From: JBOHBN01 sp050698355
Lineage (GTDB): Bacteria > Actinomycetota > Actinomycetes > Streptosporangiales > WHST01
Direction of reading: 5' to 3'
Assembly (NCBI GenBank): GCA_050698355.1
Contig: JBOHBN010000317.1
Span: 1 to 16,252, forward strand
Length of the DNA: 16,252 nucleotides
The notes below the pieces were generated by a model, which worked only from the letters and a program-made list of their open reading frames with translations, was not told the DNA's origin and did no database searches. This document shows, piece by piece, positions 14,506 through 16,252 of the stretch. The translations under genes were made by a program, and so were the position numbers. How positions within the stretch are numbered: position 1 is the stretch's first letter; the number at the start of each line of letters is the position of its first letter.

Positions 14506-14739
14506 TTACTGCGCGGGCCAAGCCACCACGTGAGTCGTGCTGTCCGACATCGTGAAGGTCAGGTTGGTGCCGTCGGAGCTGATGTCGGTGACCGAGACGC
14601 CTTGTTCGCCTTGGTTGCCTTTGGGTCCTTGGCCTGCTTCGAGTGCGTTGCCGTCCTCATCGTAGAGATGAATCTCGCCGAGGTACTGGCTTGGCACAAC
14701 GTCGGAACGCTTGCGGACTGTGAACTGCTTGCCTGGCAC
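14506..14739 (-). CDS. 77-aa protein with short collagen-like stretch
   Basis: GTG start 14739 with a GTGGAG ribosome site 6 nt upstream; 24 nt after the HNH stop. Residues 1-35 (starting MPGKQFTVRKRSDVVPSQYL) are followed by GQGPKGNQGEQG, a few Gly-X-Y triplets. The end, VSVTDISSDGTNLTFTMSD then STTHVVAWPAQ, resembles beta segments found after collagen-like repeats in phage fibre proteins. Tiny for a fibre and far from the tail genes. It could be a decoration or fibre-related head protein, or a remnant of a larger fibre gene. Function not known. Confidence 0.65.
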   Translation of the reverse strand: MPGKQFTVRKRSDVVPSQYLGEIHLYDEDGNALEAGQGPKGNQGEQGVSVTDISSDGTNLTFTMSDSTTHVVAWPAQ

Positions 14740-14763
14740 GTGGGCTCCACTCTTGCGTTCGTG

Positions 14764-15066
14764 TCACCAGCGACGCGAGCGGCGCGATGATCTTTGGGGT
14801 GTCCGGTCCCGTCGGCTGCCGTCGCCTTTCCGGCCGTTGCATCGGCGGTGCGCCGCTTTCAGGTTGCTCCGGTCGTGTGCCAGCCATGGGGCTGCGGTCA
14901 GCGGGATCTCGTGGTCGACGGTGAAGCTGAGTGGGTGCGTGGCTGGAAGTGTGTAGTCGATTGGTTGGCCGCATAGCCAGCATGGGTGTCTGCGTGCCCT
15001 GATGTCGGCGGTGATCCGTAGCCATGGTTGGCCTATCCTGCCGTGGCCTCGGTGCAGGCTCGGCAT
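14764..15066 (-). CDS. HNH endonuclease
   Basis: 100 aa from ATG 15066, which has AGGAG 6 nt upstream; a longer frame from 15150 lacks a ribosome site. The HNH/zinc core is clear: CWLCGQPIDY, SFTVDHEIPL (the DH pair), then RSNLKAAHRRCNGRKG (Asn, His, Cys). The Arg-rich C-terminus probably binds DNA. In many HK97-type phages an HNH protein next to the terminase genes is needed for cos cleavage together with TerL and TerS. It is the first gene of the packaging cluster, divergent from hicAB. Confidence 0.9.
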   Translation of the reverse strand: MPSLHRGHGRIGQPWLRITADIRARRHPCWLCGQPIDYTLPATHPLSFTVDHEIPLTAAPWLAHDRSNLKAAHRRCNGRKGDGSRRDRTPQRSSRRSRRW

Positions 15067-15209
15067 GGTTGGCTCCTGGCTGTTTGTGCCGGTGGTGTCC
15101 CCGATGCGGGGCGAGCCGGGGGAGGTTTGGTTCGCCGGGCGTGACACCACCAGACAGAATGCTCTAGCACCCCTTGACTTGCATGTTCTAGTGGAGCTAG
15201 ACTATAGTC
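15067..15209. promoter_or_regulatory. Divergent intergenic region between HNH and hicA
   Basis: 143 bp holding the hicA promoter and CTAG repeats at the right end, and folded-looking sequence toward the HNH gene. A perfect 9-bp inverted repeat GGTGGTGTC (15091-15099) and GACACCACC (15143-15151) encloses 43 nt, inside which CCCCG-ATG-CGGGG (15099-15111) can form a further hairpin sharing one base. In the HNH direction this would be a structured leader. No clear minus-strand promoter was identified. Confidence 0.5.
15159..15201. promoter_or_regulatory. Candidate HicB operator (CTAG repeats)
   Basis: ATGCTCTAG (15159-15167) recurs as ATGTTCTAG (15183-15191), 24 bp apart. The second forms an inverted repeat TCTAG-TGGAG-CTAGA (15187-15201) that covers the promoter spacer and enters the -10 box. 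CTAG is otherwise rare here. The layout fits autorepression by HicB, which has a C-terminal helix-turn-helix. Confidence 0.55.
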
Positions 15210-15210
15210 A
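15174..15210 (+). promoter_or_regulatory. hicA promoter, probably leaderless
   Basis: -35 TTGACT (15174-15179), 18-bp spacer, -10 TAGACT (15198-15203). The expected transcription start, about 7 bp further on, falls at the A of the hicA ATG (15210). There is no ribosome site before this ATG, so a leaderless mRNA, common in actinobacteria, is likely. Confidence 0.7.
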
Positions 15211-15431
15211 TGGTGAAGGCGATGCGGAAGGCGCAGATCACAGCGACACTCTCCCGCAAGGACCGCGCCACCAAAGTCAACGACGACGGCGACCACGAGA
15301 CCTGGCGCTGCACCTGCGGCCAGAGCCACCGCACCTACGTACCCCGACACCGCGAGATCAAGACGAAGACGACGAACAAGATCTACAAGCAGATGATCGA
15401 CTGCCCGCTGTTCGGGAAAGGGTGGCTCTGA
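15210..15431 (+). CDS. hicA: HicA-type mRNA interferase toxin
   Basis: 73 aa. HicA toxins have a small double-stranded-RNA-binding-like fold and cleave mRNA using one histidine. Here GDHETWRC (His29) matches the G-S/D-H active-site block, followed by a beta strand, VPRHREIK (the conserved VPxH block), and a C-terminal helix and tail NKIYKQMIDCPLFGKGWL. The WRCTCG insertion and the GWL end match an actinobacterial HicA subtype. No ribosome site; the ATG coincides with the predicted transcript start. Its TGA overlaps hicB ATG by 1 bp (TGATG), the standard toxin-first order. An alternative start is Met5 (15222). Confidence 0.8.
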   Translation: MVKAMRKAQITATLSRKDRATKVNDDGDHETWRCTCGQSHRTYVPRHREIKTKTTNKIYKQMIDCPLFGKGWL

Positions 15432-15844
15432 TGGACACCTACCGCGTGGTGACCTACCGCGAGGAAGGCTACTGGATCGTCGAGATCCCCGAGCTTGACC
15501 TGCTCACTCAGGCGAAGCGCCTCGACCAGGTCGAACGCATGGCCCGGTCGATCATCTCCCTGCACCTAGAGACCAGCCGGGATGCATTCGCCGTCACCGT
15601 CGAACCGAAACTCCCCGCCGAGGTCGCCGCGGAGATCAGCGAAGCCCGCCAGTTGCGCGCCGAAGCGACCGCCAAAGCTGAGCAGGCGGCCAGGTTGTGG
15701 GCGGACTCGGCTCGCGTCCTGTACCTGCAGGGCCTGCCGTATCGAGACGTCGGCGCGATCCTCGGGGTGTCGTTCCAGCGGGCGAAGCAGCTCGTCGACG
15801 AGGTGCAGGATATCGAGGATGGCCGCGCAGCGATGGCGAGCTAG
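15431..15844 (+). CDS. hicB: HicB-type antitoxin with helix-turn-helix
   Basis: 137 aa. Residues ~4-46 are the HicB core: YRVVTYREEGYWIVEIPELD, LLTQAKRLDQVERMARSIIS (degenerate RNase H fold that masks the toxin). Residues ~62-95 are a helical Ala/Glu-rich linker. Residues ~96-122 (VLYLQGLPYRDVGAILGVS then FQRAKQLVDE) are a helix-turn-helix for operator binding. Start ATG 15431 overlaps the hicA stop; a longer open frame reaching back to 15002 would run antisense over the HNH gene and promoter, and is rejected. An AAAGGG ribosome-like site precedes it. It likely represses its own promoter through the CTAG repeats. Confidence 0.85.
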   Translation: MDTYRVVTYREEGYWIVEIPELDLLTQAKRLDQVERMARSIISLHLETSRDAFAVTVEPKLPAEVAAEISEARQLRAEATAKAEQAARLWADSARVLYLQGLPYRDVGAILGVSFQRAKQLVDEVQDIEDGRAAMAS

Positions 15845-15853
15845 AGACACCGG

Positions 15854-15885
15854 AGCCCGGACCGGGTCGAGGCTGGGTCTGGGCT
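15854..15885. terminator. Hairpin terminator after hicB
   Basis: AGCCCGGACC (15854-15863) pairs with GGTCTGGGCT (15876-15885): 10 bp with one G-U pair and a 12-nt loop, 9 nt after the hicB stop, between convergent genes. No T-tract, as is common for actinobacterial terminators. It could serve both directions. Confidence 0.5.
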
Positions 15886-15943
15886 GAGGGTATGCGGTCG
15901 CGCACGTTCTGATTGTGCAGTTTGGCTGACGGTGATGGTTTCG

Positions 15944-16135
15944 TCAAGCGACACGCCGGCAGCGGTAGCCGTCGCGGTAGTGCAGATCGGCGAGGTCGGG
16001 GAGCCACACCAGGAGTCTGCCGGTGTGGGTGTGGCAGATGGTGGGGAGGTGGCCGCGGCGTATCCAGGAGCGGATCGTCCAGGCTGGTCGTTGCGCGAGT
16101 AGCGCCGCGTCGGTGATGGTTGCCCAGCCTTTCAC
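15944..16135 (-). CDS. Small helix-turn-helix DNA-binding protein, 63 aa
   Basis: GTG start 16135 is chosen because GGAGAG lies 6 nt upstream and the GTG overlaps the stop of the preceding gene (GTGA); an earlier GTG at 16171 has no ribosome site. GWATITDAALLAQRPAWTIR, then SWIRRGHLPTI, is a winged/MerR- or excisionase-like helix-turn-helix, followed by a strand pair with GRLLVWLPDLADLHYR. Such proteins commonly sit just before the packaging genes in actinophages. Target and role (regulator, or plasmid- or excision-related) are unknown. Ends convergent with hicB, 99 bp apart. Confidence 0.75.
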   Translation of the reverse strand: MKGWATITDAALLAQRPAWTIRSWIRRGHLPTICHTHTGRLLVWLPDLADLHYRDGYRCRRVA

Positions 16136-16252
16136 GCTGTCTCTCCGATCGCCCGTCCGAGAATCAGCCACTGCTCACGTGTCCATTGTGCCTGACAGGT
16201 GGTGCAGCGGATCGTTTGGTCGGTCTTCGGTGGCCAGAGTGGCCCGCCGCAT
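16132..16252 (-). CDS. Zinc-ribbon-like protein, C-terminal part (runs off right edge)
   Basis: Open frame of 39 codons entering from the right edge and ending at TGA 16132-16134. It begins CGGPLWPPKT and contains RCTTCQAQWTREQWLILG; the CxG ... CxxC spacing suggests the last half of a zinc-binding site followed by a helix with conserved Trp residues. The stop overlaps the start of the helix-turn-helix gene by GTGA, so the two are coupled. Function unknown. Only the C-terminus is visible. Confidence 0.65.
   Translation of the reverse strand, partial: CGGPLWPPKTDQTIRCTTCQAQWTREQWLILGRAIGETA

Noticed and set aside
15002..15430. Upstream extension of the hicB frame
   Set aside because: Crosses the HNH 5' end, promoter and hicA; the HicB family start matches ATG 15431.

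Overview
The window is the packaging, head and tail module of a high-GC siphovirus with HK97-type head genes, either a free phage or a prophage. The GC-rich third codon positions, frequent GTG/TTG starts, ATGA/GTGA gene overlaps, leaderless promoter and protein families all point to an actinobacterial host. No bacterial marker gene is present, so the genus cannot be named. No integrase, tRNA, CRISPR array or transposase was seen.

Almost everything is on the minus strand and reads from right to left. The order is: a partial zinc-ribbon-like gene and a small helix-turn-helix gene (right edge), HNH endonuclease, a 77-aa collagen-like protein, small terminase, large terminase, portal (carrying a complete intein), prohead protease, major capsid protein, a 94-aa protein, head-tail connector, tail terminator, a 66-aa protein, major tail protein, HK97 gp10-like protein, tail assembly chaperone with a -1 frameshift product, tape measure with a lysozyme-like domain, a PhoD-like metallophosphatase, and the start of a minor tail protein (left edge). 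Most genes abut or overlap by a few bases, as expected for one late operon.

Two plus-strand insertions break the operon. One is a complete hicAB toxin-antitoxin pair at 15210-15844, with its own leaderless promoter, operator-like CTAG repeats and a hairpin terminator. The other is a 59-aa membrane protein at 6629-6808, set against the operon between tail terminator and major tail protein.

The non-coding signals are the most unusual part. Two tandem hairpins lie in the leader of the major capsid gene; they share an identical 15-nt loop but have different stems, each self-complementary, which suggests an RNA element recognised by its loop. Another strong hairpin follows the capsid gene and one precedes the major tail gene. 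A textbook slippery site plus hairpin explains the chaperone fusion. The 190-bp gap before the small terminase is a plausible cos or packaging region.

Together the genes cut and package DNA (HNH, terminases, portal), build and mature the capsid (protease, capsid protein), and join and build a long non-contractile tail. The PhoD-like enzyme directly after the tape measure is an unusual tail-region component.
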